This document shows positions 16,039-24,542 of a DNA stretch of 64,000 nucleotides, one piece after another. The stretch lies in the NCBI RefSeq assembly GCF_019049285.1, contig NZ_JAGMUL010000008.1:1-64000 (forward strand), read 5' to 3'. This DNA is from Streptomyces sp. AC550_RSS872. GTDB taxonomy: Bacteria > Actinomycetota > Actinomycetes > Streptomycetales > Streptomycetaceae. Each line of letters opens with the position of its first letter. The first letter of the stretch is position 1. The position numbers and the translations under genes were made by a program. The notes below the pieces were generated by a model. It saw only the letters and a list, made by a program, of their open reading frames with translations, was not told the DNA's origin and ran no database searches.

Positions 16039-18258
16039 TCAGTCGAGACCCAGGGCGCCGGCCCAGATGTCGTACGGGACGCTGTTGGCGGGGGTGCCGG
16101 CGACGCCCTTCAACGGCAGGGGTTCGAGGCTCTCGGCGAGATCGACTCGGTAGGCCACGACGGCCGTCGACACCGAGGCGGCGGTGCCGACGTACCAGGC
16201 CGCGGTGTCGCCCTGGGTGGTACCGGTCTTGCCGGTGACGCGCGGGGCGGAGGCCGCGGTGGCCGGGTGGGCGAGGACGAAGGCGTCCCGCAGGGCGGAC
16301 TGGACCTGCTCGGCCACCTTCGCCGGCACCGCACGCCGCGAGGCGGGCTTCGCCAGCCGCACCTCGGAGCCGTTGCGGGTGATCCGGGCCACCGAGTACG
16401 GCTCGACATGCGTACCCGCGGCGGCGAACGTGGCGTACCCGCTGGCCATCCGGATCGCGCTGGGCGTGGCGCTGCCCAGGGACAGCGCCGGCACCTGCGG
16501 GCCGAAGCTGGAGCCGAGCAGACCGGCCGCCTCCGCGGTCCGGCGCACCTTGTCCAAACCGGTGTCCATGCCGAGCTGCATGAACGGCGTGTTCACCGAC
16601 AGGGCGAGCGCCCTGTGCAGGCTGATCTGCCCGTGGTCCTCCCCGCCGTCGTTGCGGGCCTTGACCTGTTTGCCGCCGCGGTCCCAGTAGGGCCCTTCGG
16701 GCGTCATCACCGGGATGCCGTCGTCCCCGTCGTACAGCGTCTCCGGTGTCACCTCGGTCGCGGCGCCGTCGCGGGTCTTGTGGACGCCGTTGTGGAGCGC
16801 TGAGGCGTAGACGAAGGGCAGAAAGGCCGAACCGGCGGGCACGGTGGTCGCGTTGGACTCGTTGTAACCCTGCGTACGGTGGTCCGGGCCGCCGTAGACC
16901 GCGAGGATCCGTCCGTCGGCGGCGACCGAGGCGGCACCGTAGTGCGCGGTCTTCGCCTGACCCGGATGGTCCTTGCGCGCCTGCTCGCGGGCCTTGGTCA
17001 CGGCGTCGGTGAGCGCCGTCTCCCGTTTGCGGTCGAAGGTCGTGTAGATCTGGTAGCCGCCGAGGTCGAACTGCTGGTCCGTCAGATGTGCGGCCTTCTT
17101 GGCGTACTGCGCGGCCAGTTCCACCAGGTAGTCGCTCTGCCTGCCGGTGTCGTAGCCCTGCGTCTGCCGCAACGGCTCGGGGAACGTCCGGTACTTCGCC
17201 CGCTCGGCCGGTGACAGCCTGCCGATGTCGACCATGCGGTCGAGGATCCAGGACCAGCGCTCCACCGCCCGCGCGTGGTTGGCCTTGCTCAGCGCGGGGT
17301 CGTAGAGGGCGGCGCCCTTGAGGAGGGAGGCGAGGAACGCGGCCTCGCTGACGTTCAGCTCCCCGACGTCCTTGCCGTAGTAGGCCTGGGCGGCGCGCTG
17401 CATGCCGTAGGTGCCGCGGCCGAACCAGCTGGTGTTGAGGTAGCCCTCCAGGATGTCGTCCTTGCTCATCCGGTTGTCGAGCTTGAGGGCGAGCATGGCC
17501 TCGGTGACCTTACGGCCCAGCGAGCGGTCCTGGTTGAGGTAGACGTTCTTGACGTACTGCTGGGTGATCGTGGAGCCGCCCTGGGTATCGCCCTCGCCGA
17601 AGGTGCGCCACACGGCGCGGGTGACACCGCTGAGCGAGATGCCGGGGTCGGAGTAGAAGCCGGCGTTCTCCGCGGCGAGCACCGCCCAGCGGACGTCCTC
17701 GGGTATGTCCTTCAGCGGCATGTCCTGCCGCCGCACCCAGCCGGTACGGGCCATGGGCGTCCCGTCGGACCAGAAGTAGACGTTGTCCTGCTGGGTGGCG
17801 TACGAGTTGAGGTTCTCCGGGATGTCGGTGGCGGCGTAGGCCATGGTCAGGGCCGCGGTGGTCAGGCCGAGGAAGGTCAGCGCGGCGCCGAGCCACTGCC
17901 GCCAGGAGGGCATCCAGCGGCGCCAGCCGGTGCGGCCTGGCCGTGGGTACTGCGGTCGGAGGCGGGACGCCCAGCGCGCGGCGACCACTCTCAGGGCGGC
18001 GCCCAGGCGGGCCGGTGCGGCAGGGCGGCGGGGCCTGCGGCGATGGCCGGGCGCAGGGGGTTCGTCAGCGCGATCGGTGCGACCGGTGCGAGTGCGATCG
18101 GTGCGAGTGCGACCGGTGCGAGTGCGACCGGTGCGATCAGCACGGTTGACGCCGGTTAAGTCCTCCTGGACCGTTCGCAATGGCACGGTCTCGTCCGGCG
18201 GGAGCGCGGGGACCTTTAACTGCATGGTCTCGTCCGGCTCCTGCCCAGCCCTGGTCAC
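16039..18258 (-). CDS. Class A penicillin-binding protein with a degenerate transpeptidase
   Basis: 739 residues. A basic, Thr-rich cytoplasmic tail with a five-residue repeat is followed by one TM helix (about 122-145). The GT51 glycosyltransferase domain has LAAENAGFYSDPGIS and GGSTITQQYVKN. The penicillin-binding domain keeps SVN (LSVNTPF) and KTGT (VTGKTGTTQ), but the active-site SxxK reads S477-A-F-L480, i.e. the catalytic Lys is Leu (codon CTG, 16821-16819). Lipid II polymerisation looks intact and cross-linking doubtful. GTG 18258 has GGAGGGG upstream. The deacetylase gene follows at 53 nt. Confidence 0.88.
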   Translation of the reverse strand: MTRAGQEPDETMQLKVPALPPDETVPLRTVQEDLTGVNRADRTGRTRTGRTRTDRTRTGRTDRADEPPAPGHRRRPRRPAAPARLGAALRVVAARWASRLRPQYPRPGRTGWRRWMPSWRQWLGAALTFLGLTTAALTMAYAATDIPENLNSYATQQDNVYFWSDGTPMARTGWVRRQDMPLKDIPEDVRWAVLAAENAGFYSDPGISLSGVTRAVWRTFGEGDTQGGSTITQQYVKNVYLNQDRSLGRKVTEAMLALKLDNRMSKDDILEGYLNTSWFGRGTYGMQRAAQAYYGKDVGELNVSEAAFLASLLKGAALYDPALSKANHARAVERWSWILDRMVDIGRLSPAERAKYRTFPEPLRQTQGYDTGRQSDYLVELAAQYAKKAAHLTDQQFDLGGYQIYTTFDRKRETALTDAVTKAREQARKDHPGQAKTAHYGAASVAADGRILAVYGGPDHRTQGYNESNATTVPAGSAFLPFVYASALHNGVHKTRDGAATEVTPETLYDGDDGIPVMTPEGPYWDRGGKQVKARNDGGEDHGQISLHRALALSVNTPFMQLGMDTGLDKVRRTAEAAGLLGSSFGPQVPALSLGSATPSAIRMASGYATFAAAGTHVEPYSVARITRNGSEVRLAKPASRRAVPAKVAEQVQSALRDAFVLAHPATAASAPRVTGKTGTTQGDTAAWYVGTAASVSTAVVAYRVDLAESLEPLPLKGVAGTPANSVPYDIWAGALGLD
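18081..18134. repeat. 15-nt minisatellite inside the PBP gene
   Basis: Three tandem 15-nt units, GACCGGTGCGAGTGC with one T/C change, at 18081-18125 plus a partial fourth to 18134. On the minus strand they encode the R-T-[GD]-R-T repeats in the cytoplasmic tail of the PBP. Confidence 0.9.
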
Positions 18259-18488
18259 GGCTGCGCCCCTCCCCCCAGTTCGGTCGTGCCCGCGAGGAAG
18301 GGCATGGCCGCCGCGGTCAACGGCAGCGCGCCCCCTGTTCCCCCGGCCTTACGGCTCCTCGCGGCGATCGAAAAATATCAGTGACCTTTTCAAGTTCTCC
18401 ACACCGGTATCGGACAGGGTCGATCGCAACTTGATCGCAAACGGTCGCAGAGAGGGGTGTATCCGGTCAGGCCGATTAGTCTTTGACC

Positions 18489-18710
18489 ATGCCTCGCTAT
18501 GAGTACCGGTGCCGCAGCTGCGGTGACACGTTTGAACTGAGCCGTCCGATGGCGGAGTCCTCCGCGCCCGCCGCGTGCCCTGCGGGGCATGACGACACGG
18601 TGAAGCTCTTGTCGACGGTGGCTGTGGGCGGGACGGCGTCCGCCCCCGCGGCTGCGCCCAGGGCGAGCGGCGGGGGCGGTGGGTGTTGTGGTGGAGGGTG
18701 TTGTGGCTAG
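18489..18710 (+). CDS. FmdB-type zinc ribbon protein
   Basis: 73 residues. MPRYEYRCRSCGDTFELSRPM gives the first CxxC knuckle, and CPAGHDD the second metal-binding site, where the second Cys is replaced by His. The tail is very rich in Gly and Cys (GGGGGCCGGGCCG). FmdB proteins are small putative regulators first linked to formamidase expression. ATG 18489 is used; there is little sign of a ribosome site, so translation may be leaderless. Confidence 0.88.
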   Translation: MPRYEYRCRSCGDTFELSRPMAESSAPAACPAGHDDTVKLLSTVAVGGTASAPAAAPRASGGGGGCCGGGCCG

Positions 18711-18734
18711 GTAGAGCGGGTGCGTTTCTGACTG

Positions 18735-18790
18735 CGGGCGCGTGGGGGCTTGTCGCGCAGTTCCCCGCGCCCCTAAAGGGGCGCCGCCGT
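18735..18790. repeat. Family A repeat, half copy at the end of the HAD gene
   Basis: CGCAGTTCCCCGCGCCCCT at 18756-18774. It lies between the convergent FmdB and HAD genes, and the HAD stop codon (TAG, 18775-18773) lies inside the motif. Confidence 0.85.
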
Positions 18791-19591
18791 GCGGGTCGCC
18801 TTCAAGAACTCCCTCAGGATGCGCTCGCCCGCCAGGACTCCCCGCTCCGGCAGTGCGCTGATCGCCGGAGCTGTCCAGTCGGCGTCGGCCAGTTCGCCGT
18901 GGCCCGGGCGCCAGCCCTTGTCGGCGGCCAGGAGCAGGTCGGCGTCCAGCAAGGAGTCGCCGGCCGCCAGAGTCAGGTCCGCGCCCGTCCTGCGGGCCAC
19001 CTCGTGCACGGCGGCGCTCTTGGTGAGGGGCTTGGGGACGGCGTAGATCTTGCGGCCTTGCAGGGAGACGGTCCAGCCTCGGTTCTCCGCCCACACCGCG
19101 AGTTCCTTCACCCACTCCTCGGGCAGCAGCTCGCGCTCGACGACGAGGTAGGCGAAGAGGTCCTCGGCGATGCGGTGCTTGCGCACCCATGCCGGGGACG
19201 CCGTGGCCATCAGGTGGTCCTGGATCTCCGCGAGGGGCGCGCACTGTTCGGCGAGCCGGGCCTGGACCTGTGCGTGCCAGTCAGGGTCGGTGACGCCGTC
19301 GACGAGCAGATGGCCGCCGTTCGCGCAGATCGCGTACTTCGGGGCGGGGCCCGGCAGGTTGATGCGCTGGTACTGCTTGCGGGTCCGGGTCGTCGTCGGC
19401 ACGAAGACCGCCGCGTCGCCGAGGTCGGTCAGCAGCTGGGCCGCCGTCTCCGTCAGGTACGACAGCGGCTTGCTCTCGTGCACCTCCACGCAGAGCAGCC
19501 GGGGCGCCCGCGCGTCCGGCATGGTCAGCGCGAGGGCCGCGGCGGAGTAGATGAGCGTACGGTCGAGATCGCTGGCCACCAGCACCGGCAT
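18773..19591 (-). CDS. HAD family phosphatase of the Ter metabolite module
   Basis: 272 residues. Motif I is VASDLDRTLIYS, the Cof/sucrose-phosphatase-like form of HAD. VPTTTRTRKQYQRI holds motif II, KSAAVHEVARR is the motif III region and LAAGDSLLDADLL is motif IV. HAD phosphatases of this type are a fixed member of predicted ter-linked biosynthetic operons, thought to dephosphorylate a ribosylated product. Its ATG overlaps the TGA of the upstream PRTase gene (TGATG at 19593-19589), implying translational coupling. Its C-terminal residues and stop come from a family A repeat. Confidence 0.88.
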   Translation of the reverse strand: MPVLVASDLDRTLIYSAAALALTMPDARAPRLLCVEVHESKPLSYLTETAAQLLTDLGDAAVFVPTTTRTRKQYQRINLPGPAPKYAICANGGHLLVDGVTDPDWHAQVQARLAEQCAPLAEIQDHLMATASPAWVRKHRIAEDLFAYLVVERELLPEEWVKELAVWAENRGWTVSLQGRKIYAVPKPLTKSAAVHEVARRTGADLTLAAGDSLLDADLLLAADKGWRPGHGELADADWTAPAISALPERGVLAGERILREFLKATRTAAPL

Positions 19592-22206
19592 CAGAGGTTC
19601 ACCGCCTTGCCGTCGGCGCCCGTCGCGCCCCGCGTGTACTTGGGGTGGATCAACCCCACGCAGGTGTACGGCAGTTCGGCCACCTCTTCCACCGGTACCC
19701 CTCTCTGTTCGGCCAGCAGTCGGACATGGTCCAGGTCGGCGCCGGCACCGGCTCGCGCCAGGATCTTCCAGGGCACGCGGCGCAGCAGCACCCGCGTGGT
19801 CTCGCCGACGCCCGGCTTGACGAGGTTCACGTCGTGGATGCCGTACTCCTCGCTGATGCGCTCGACGGCCGCCCAGCCCTCCCAGGTCGGCGCGCGGTCG
19901 GCGGACAGCAGTTCCTTGGCGGCCGCCTCGACGGCGTCCACGACCTCCGGGAAGCGGGCGGAGACGGCGTCCAGGAAGGCCACGGAGACGTCGGCGCCGG
20001 CGAGTTCGCGGTAGAACTTCGCGCCGTGGTAGTCGTGCGGGCCGACCAGGTCGGCGCGCAGGACGGTGCGCGAAATCAGGCCGGAGACGGTCGAGTTGAG
20101 GCACGCGGACGGGATGAGGTAGTCGTCGCGGGTGCCGTACGTCCGCACGCACGAGCCCGGGTCGGCCAGTACGGCGATCTCCGGGTCGAATCCGGTGATG
20201 CCGTCGGATGCCTCGAACTCCCGTATCGCGTCGGCCAGTTCGCGGGTGATGGCGCCCTTGCCGGTCCAGCCGTCGACGAAGACGACGTCACGCGGGTCGT
20301 GGTGGGCGGCGAGCCAGCGCAGGGCGTTGGCGTCGATGCCGCGGCCGCGCACGATCGACACGGCGTAGTGGGGCAGTTCGAGGCCGTGCCGGAACTGGGC
20401 CCAGCGGCGCATGAGGATGCCCACGGGGGTGCCGGCGCGGGCGAGGGAGACGAGCACCGGGCGCGGTGAGCGCTCGGCGAGGACGAGCTCGGTCACGGCA
20501 CCGGCCGCCTGCGCAAGCCGCGCCGCGGTCTCCTCCAACGCCGTGTGGAACAGCGCCTGGTACTGCTCGCTCGGCTGGTACTCCACCGGCAGCGACTCCG
20601 CGTAGTGCGCGCCGCCGCTCTGGATGGCCTCCTCGCGCTCCTCGGTCGGCGCCTCCAGCGTAACGTCCGAGAGGTCCTGGAGCAGCCAGCCGACCTCTTC
20701 GGGGGCGTACGAGGAGAAGGCGGGGCCGCGGAGGGGCTCGGACAGCATCGGGGGCCTTTCGGGACTGGCAGGGGGTGCTCCGGGGACGTACGACGGTACG
20801 ACCGCGAGCAGGACGTGCGGGGTGTGGGCGGTGAGCTGCGCCAACAGGCCCTCGGGGGCGTGCAGCTCGGGGGTGTCGGCGGCCGAGTCGACGACCACTG
20901 TGACGGCGTCGAACCCGGCGCCCGCGACGTTGTAGGCGTAGCGCTCGCCGGGGCCGTCGGCCGGGTCGTCGTGGGCCGGGAAGACGAGACGGGTACGTAT
21001 CGCGTAGCCCGGGTCGTCGACCGCGAGGACGGGTGAGCGGGTGGTGGTCGAGTAGCGGACCTCGATCCCTTCCGCGACCTGCTCCAGCTCACGGGCGAGC
21101 CTGAGCGGGGCGTACATCAGCTCCTCGAAGCCGAGGATGTGCACACGCCGGGCGCTCTTGGGCAGCGCCTCCGCCAGACGGGCGGCCATGGCGGGGAGGG
21201 CGCTTTCGAGCCGGGTGCGGTGCTGCGGGGTGAAGCCGTGACGGCCGCCGTCGGGGAGGCCGGGGGGCCAGTGCAGGTCTATGCGGGTGGGGTGGGGGTG
21301 GGTGAGGTTGTCTGCCGGGTGCGGGCCGGTGGGGGTTGATCGCGCAGTTCCCCGCGCCCCTAGGGGGGTGGTCCGTCCGTCGCCTGCAAAGCTCGCGGCG
21401 CCTGCCTCGCCCTTCAGGGGCGCGGGGAACTGCGCGACCAGCCCCGACGCACCCGCAGACGACGAACGACCCTCCGCGGCACTCTCGGCCTCGTACCGCG
21501 CCACCAACGCCTGCCCCTTCTCCAGCACCCCCTCCGGCAGCAGTACGGTCCCCGAAGCCGCAGCCACCAGATCGACCCGGGCGCCGATCTCCCCGGCGAA
21601 GTCCGCGAGGCGCCCCGCGTCGGCCGCCGACCGCATGTCCACCAGGGCGACCACGACGTACCGCCGCCGCGGATACCGCTCGTGCAGATCCCGGATGGTG
21701 TTCAGCACCGTGTTCCCGGTGGAGAACTCGTCGTCGACCAGCACCAGCGGCCCGTCCCCGGCCAGCAGTGCAGGATCCTCCGGCAGCAGCAGATGGGACG
21801 TGGCGTGCGAGTGGGCCTCCTCGAAGCCGCCCGCCGGAGCGACCCCGGCGACCGGGCGGCGGGTGGAGTGCAGATACGGGGCGTCACCGACCCCGTCGGC
21901 GACGGCATGCCCGAGCCCGGTAGCCGTCTCCGCGTAACCGAGGACGACCGCGGCCCCCGCTTCCTCGGCGCCCAGGAGATCCCGTACCCGGCGGCCGAGG
22001 GCGAACCCGGCGCCGTACACGACGGACGGCGACTGCGGCACGTGCTTGCCGAGCACGTTGGAGACCAGCAGATGCGCCCGCTTGGGGTTGCGGCGCAGGG
22101 CGAGCCCCAGCATCTGCTTGAGCTCGTCGTCGCCCACGAGCTGGACTCCGAGCCGCTCGGCGACCCAGCTCCCGGACCAGACCCCGTTGTTCACTGCGTT
22201 GTTCAT
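19591..22206 (-). CDS. Fused PRTase-TRSP / StiP-like PRTase-PELOTA protein of the Ter locus
   Basis: 871 residues. Residues about 1-225 form a phosphoribosyltransferase with the PRPP loop LVLVDDEFSTGNTVLN. About 310-500 match the TRSP domain (HILGFEELMYAPLRLA). From about 490 onward comes a second PRTase-like module of the StiP type (YVxSLARAGTPVG-like: VLVSLARAGTPVGILMRRW; VVFVDGWTGKGAIT), ending in a PELOTA-like RNA-binding domain (LAEQRGVPVEEVAELPYTCVGLIHPKY). These are usually separate neighbouring genes. Residues about 254-297 are translated repeat DNA. An internal ATG at 20748 with GAAAGG 6 nt upstream could start the second half separately. It likely ribosylates a base or nucleic-acid-derived substrate. 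Confidence 0.85.
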   Translation of the reverse strand: MNNAVNNGVWSGSWVAERLGVQLVGDDELKQMLGLALRRNPKRAHLLVSNVLGKHVPQSPSVVYGAGFALGRRVRDLLGAEEAGAAVVLGYAETATGLGHAVADGVGDAPYLHSTRRPVAGVAPAGGFEEAHSHATSHLLLPEDPALLAGDGPLVLVDDEFSTGNTVLNTIRDLHERYPRRRYVVVALVDMRSAADAGRLADFAGEIGARVDLVAAASGTVLLPEGVLEKGQALVARYEAESAAEGRSSSAGASGLVAQFPAPLKGEAGAASFAGDGRTTPLGARGTARSTPTGPHPADNLTHPHPTRIDLHWPPGLPDGGRHGFTPQHRTRLESALPAMAARLAEALPKSARRVHILGFEELMYAPLRLARELEQVAEGIEVRYSTTTRSPVLAVDDPGYAIRTRLVFPAHDDPADGPGERYAYNVAGAGFDAVTVVVDSAADTPELHAPEGLLAQLTAHTPHVLLAVVPSYVPGAPPASPERPPMLSEPLRGPAFSSYAPEEVGWLLQDLSDVTLEAPTEEREEAIQSGGAHYAESLPVEYQPSEQYQALFHTALEETAARLAQAAGAVTELVLAERSPRPVLVSLARAGTPVGILMRRWAQFRHGLELPHYAVSIVRGRGIDANALRWLAAHHDPRDVVFVDGWTGKGAITRELADAIREFEASDGITGFDPEIAVLADPGSCVRTYGTRDDYLIPSACLNSTVSGLISRTVLRADLVGPHDYHGAKFYRELAGADVSVAFLDAVSARFPEVVDAVEAAAKELLSADRAPTWEGWAAVERISEEYGIHDVNLVKPGVGETTRVLLRRVPWKILARAGAGADLDHVRLLAEQRGVPVEEVAELPYTCVGLIHPKYTRGATGADGKAVNL
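21343..21434. repeat. Family A repeat pair inserted in frame in the PRTase fusion gene
   Basis: CGCAGTTCCCCGCGCCCCT at 21343-21361 and its exact complement at 21416-21434 flank a 54-nt spacer. The minus-strand frame stays open through both copies and reads SGLVAQFPAPLKG ... PLGARGTARS. The repeat lies between the PRTase and TRSP domains. Confidence 0.93.
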
Positions 22207-22239
22207 ACGTCCCTTGGGTAGAGAAGCCGGTCGGCCCGG

Positions 22240-23427
22240 TCAGGCCGGGATACCGGCGGCGAGCAGCTCCACGAAGCCGATGTCCTCGTTGGCCACACCG
22301 AACACCTCGGCCCGCAGCAGGGTCCGCTCGGCCCAGGCGCGGTGCGGCTTCACCTCATTCATCTTGTTCGTGTACTGCGACCTCAGTACACCCCCGCCGC
22401 CGCGCTCCGGCCGCAGGATGTCCTGGGCGTCACTGAACTCCTCGTGACTGACCACGGACAGGGCGTGCACGGGCAGCACGTGGGAGGGGTGGATGCAGGT
22501 CTTGCCGAGGAGGCCGTTGGCGTGGTCCATGGTGATCTCGCGGAGCAGGCCGTCCATGGAGTGCTCGATGAGGGCCTCGCGCAGTTCCTCGGCCTGGCCC
22601 TCCAGGAAGGGGCTGCGGCGCAGCTGGGGCTTGAACATACGTTCCTGCACCCGGAAGTACTCCCACACCGGACCGGTCACCGTGAACCCGGTGCCGTCGG
22701 CTCTGCCCAGCATGTTCACCACGTCGGCGATCACGGAGGCGACGATCTGGACGTCGTACGCCGTCATGTCCGGTGCGCGCCGCAGTCCGTACGACGAGCA
22801 GAAGTCGGTGACCCCGAGGCGCAGCGCCAGCACCCGCTCGCGGTACTTGTCGACCGCGCGGAAGATGCCCTCCAGGGTCTCCACGCGGGACTCGCGATAG
22901 AGCAGCTCGGGCGACTCCAGCACGGGCATGGCGAACAGCCGCCGCCCGCTCTGCGCCTCGGCGCTCGCGAGGGCCTCCAGGAAGGGCATGCCGTGCTCTT
23001 CGGTGAACTTCGGCAGCACGAATCCGGACAGCAGCCGTACGGCGGGTCCGAGCCTCCGTACGAGGTCGGGGATCTGCTCGGGGGTACGGACCCGGATGAA
23101 GAGCAGCGGCAGCTCCGCCGCGCCCTCCGTGCCGTCCGCGCTCTCCCTGCCGGCGAGGTCGGTGAACTGCCGGACGAGGTTCTCCTCGCCCTCCGCCACG
23201 TCCTCGTCGCCGATGGAGTCCTCCAGGCACAGCACCATCGAGACCACGCCGAGTCCGGTCTGTTTGACGATGTCGTCGGCGAGCCGCGGCCGGGTGGCCG
23301 GACTGTAGAGCGTGGCGCCCAGGGCCGCGGAGAGCAGCCGGGCCGGGGAGCCGGCGGAGAACTCGCACGGCTCCTGGTGGAAGAGGCGCTGACGCACCTC
23401 CGGGGCGATGTGCCCGAAATGACGCAT
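22240..23427 (-). CDS. HpcH/HpaI aldolase/CitE-like lyase of the Ter module
   Basis: 395 residues, TIM-barrel CitE superfamily. Visible motifs include LYSPATRPRLADD, SMVLCLEDSIGDEDV (metal/substrate acidic pair), LLFIRVRTPEQI, VLPKFTEEHG, RLFAMPVLESPEL (Glu metal ligand) and RLGVTDFCSSYGLRR. CitE-like lyases cleave or form C-C bonds of CoA or keto-acid compounds. This long subfamily is found beside TRSP/PELOTA PRTases in ter operons. ATG 23427 has GGGGGAG 5 nt upstream. The PRTase gene follows after 33 nt; the divergent TerD gene shares its promoter region. Confidence 0.87.
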   Translation of the reverse strand: MRHFGHIAPEVRQRLFHQEPCEFSAGSPARLLSAALGATLYSPATRPRLADDIVKQTGLGVVSMVLCLEDSIGDEDVAEGEENLVRQFTDLAGRESADGTEGAAELPLLFIRVRTPEQIPDLVRRLGPAVRLLSGFVLPKFTEEHGMPFLEALASAEAQSGRRLFAMPVLESPELLYRESRVETLEGIFRAVDKYRERVLALRLGVTDFCSSYGLRRAPDMTAYDVQIVASVIADVVNMLGRADGTGFTVTGPVWEYFRVQERMFKPQLRRSPFLEGQAEELREALIEHSMDGLLREITMDHANGLLGKTCIHPSHVLPVHALSVVSHEEFSDAQDILRPERGGGGVLRSQYTNKMNEVKPHRAWAERTLLRAEVFGVANEDIGFVELLAAGIPA

Positions 23428-23451
23428 AGAGCTCCCCCGTGGTGTCTCAGT

Positions 23452-23478
23452 GGCCCCTGTGACCGATTCACAGGTGGC
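23452..23478. promoter_or_regulatory. Palindromic operator candidate in the divergent ter promoter region
   Basis: CCTGTGA (23456-23462) and TCACAGG (23468-23474) form a perfect inverted repeat with a 5-nt centre, extended by GGCC on both sides. It lies between the divergent CitE-like and TerD genes, 25 nt before the former, next to a minus-strand -10-like TACTAT (about 23490-23485). No local regulator gene is evident. Confidence 0.55.
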
Positions 23479-23615
23479 CGGTAATAGTACGTAGATACCC
23501 ATGTCAGGGGTTCCCGCAGGGCATGAACTTCTGGTAACGCGGACGAACACAGGCGCGCACGGTCCGTCGCACCCCCGCGTTGTCGTGACCAGGACGGAGA
23601 GGGCAGGATGACCGT

Positions 23616-24425
23616 ATGACGCACGCGATGTTGAAGGGGTCGAACGTCCCGCTCGAAGCCACGACGGTACGCGCCGTGCTGCGCTGGACGCCCGGGCAGG
23701 GGGTCCCGGATGTCGACGCCTCGGCACTCCTCCTCGGCCCCGACGGTCGTGTGCGCTCCGACGAGGACTTCGTCTTCTACAACCAGCCCCGGCACCCCTC
23801 CGGGAAGGTCTGGCGACTCGGCAAGAAACGGGGCGCCGAGGGCCTCACCGACACGATCCAGACAGATCTGGCCGGTGTCGAGTCCGCCGTCGGTCAGATT
23901 CTGCTGGTCGCTTCGGCGGACGGCGTCGCCTTCGACTGCGTACGGGACCTGCGCATCGTGCTGTACGACGCGGCAGCCGCCGACGGCGACCCGCTGGCGT
24001 ACTTCGACATCAAGCCGGAGACAGGCCAGGAGACGGCCCTGATCTGCGGTGAGCTGTACCGCCGCGGCGAGGGCTGGAAGTTCCGCGCCCTCGGCGAGGG
24101 CTACTCGAACGGCCTCAAGGGCCTGGCCACGGACTACGGCATCTCGGTGGACGAGTCCGAGGCGATGGAGGAGCCCCCGCCGGCCGCCACGCCGGAGGTC
24201 TCCCAGCCCCTCCCGCCGGAGCAGCCCACGACCGTGGTCCCGCCCCAGCCGTCCTACGGCTACCCCCAGCAGCCCCCACCGACCCAGCCGGCCTACGGCT
24301 ACCCCCAGCCCACCAGCCAGCCGGCTCTGTCGGCCTCGGGCTACGGCTACCCGCCCCCGGTGACAGCACCCCAGCAGGAGGGCTTCCGCCTGCCACCACA
24401 GGGCCCTCAATTCATCGGACGGTGA
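23616..24425 (+). CDS. TerD-family protein with Pro/Tyr-rich tail
   Basis: 269 residues. The N-terminal 175 residues are a TerD domain: [25 protein letters not shown] (Ca-binding acidic cluster), [28 protein letters not shown] and [14 protein letters not shown] near the end. The usual N-terminal KGxNVPL is present. The last 90 residues are low-complexity, with YGYPQ-type repeats among Pro and Gln. TerD proteins bind Ca2+ and associate with the membrane stress complex. It is divergently transcribed from the biosynthetic operon and convergent with the TerA-like gene. Confidence 0.9.
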   Translation: MTHAMLKGSNVPLEATTVRAVLRWTPGQGVPDVDASALLLGPDGRVRSDEDFVFYNQPRHPSGKVWRLGKKRGAEGLTDTIQTDLAGVESAVGQILLVASADGVAFDCVRDLRIVLYDAAAADGDPLAYFDIKPETGQETALICGELYRRGEGWKFRALGEGYSNGLKGLATDYGISVDESEAMEEPPPAATPEVSQPLPPEQPTTVVPPQPSYGYPQQPPPTQPAYGYPQPTSQPALSASGYGYPPPVTAPQQEGFRLPPQGPQFIGR

Positions 24426-24445
24426 CGGCGACGCCCCCGTTTTTC

Positions 24446-24530
24446 AGGGGCGCGGGGAACTGCGCGACAAGCCACAACGAGCCCGCAGCCGCCACACAAC
24501 ACCGGGCCCCGAGCTCTCAGGCGCCCCGGC
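24446..24530. repeat. Family A repeat between convergent ter genes
   Basis: The core complement AGGGGCGCGGGGAACTGCG lies at 24446-24464, then CCCGCAGCCGCC and the CCCCGAGCTCTCAGGCG boundary. It fills the 117-nt gap between the TerD-tail gene and the TerA-like gene. Confidence 0.85.
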
Positions 24531-24542
24531 CCAGACCCAGCG

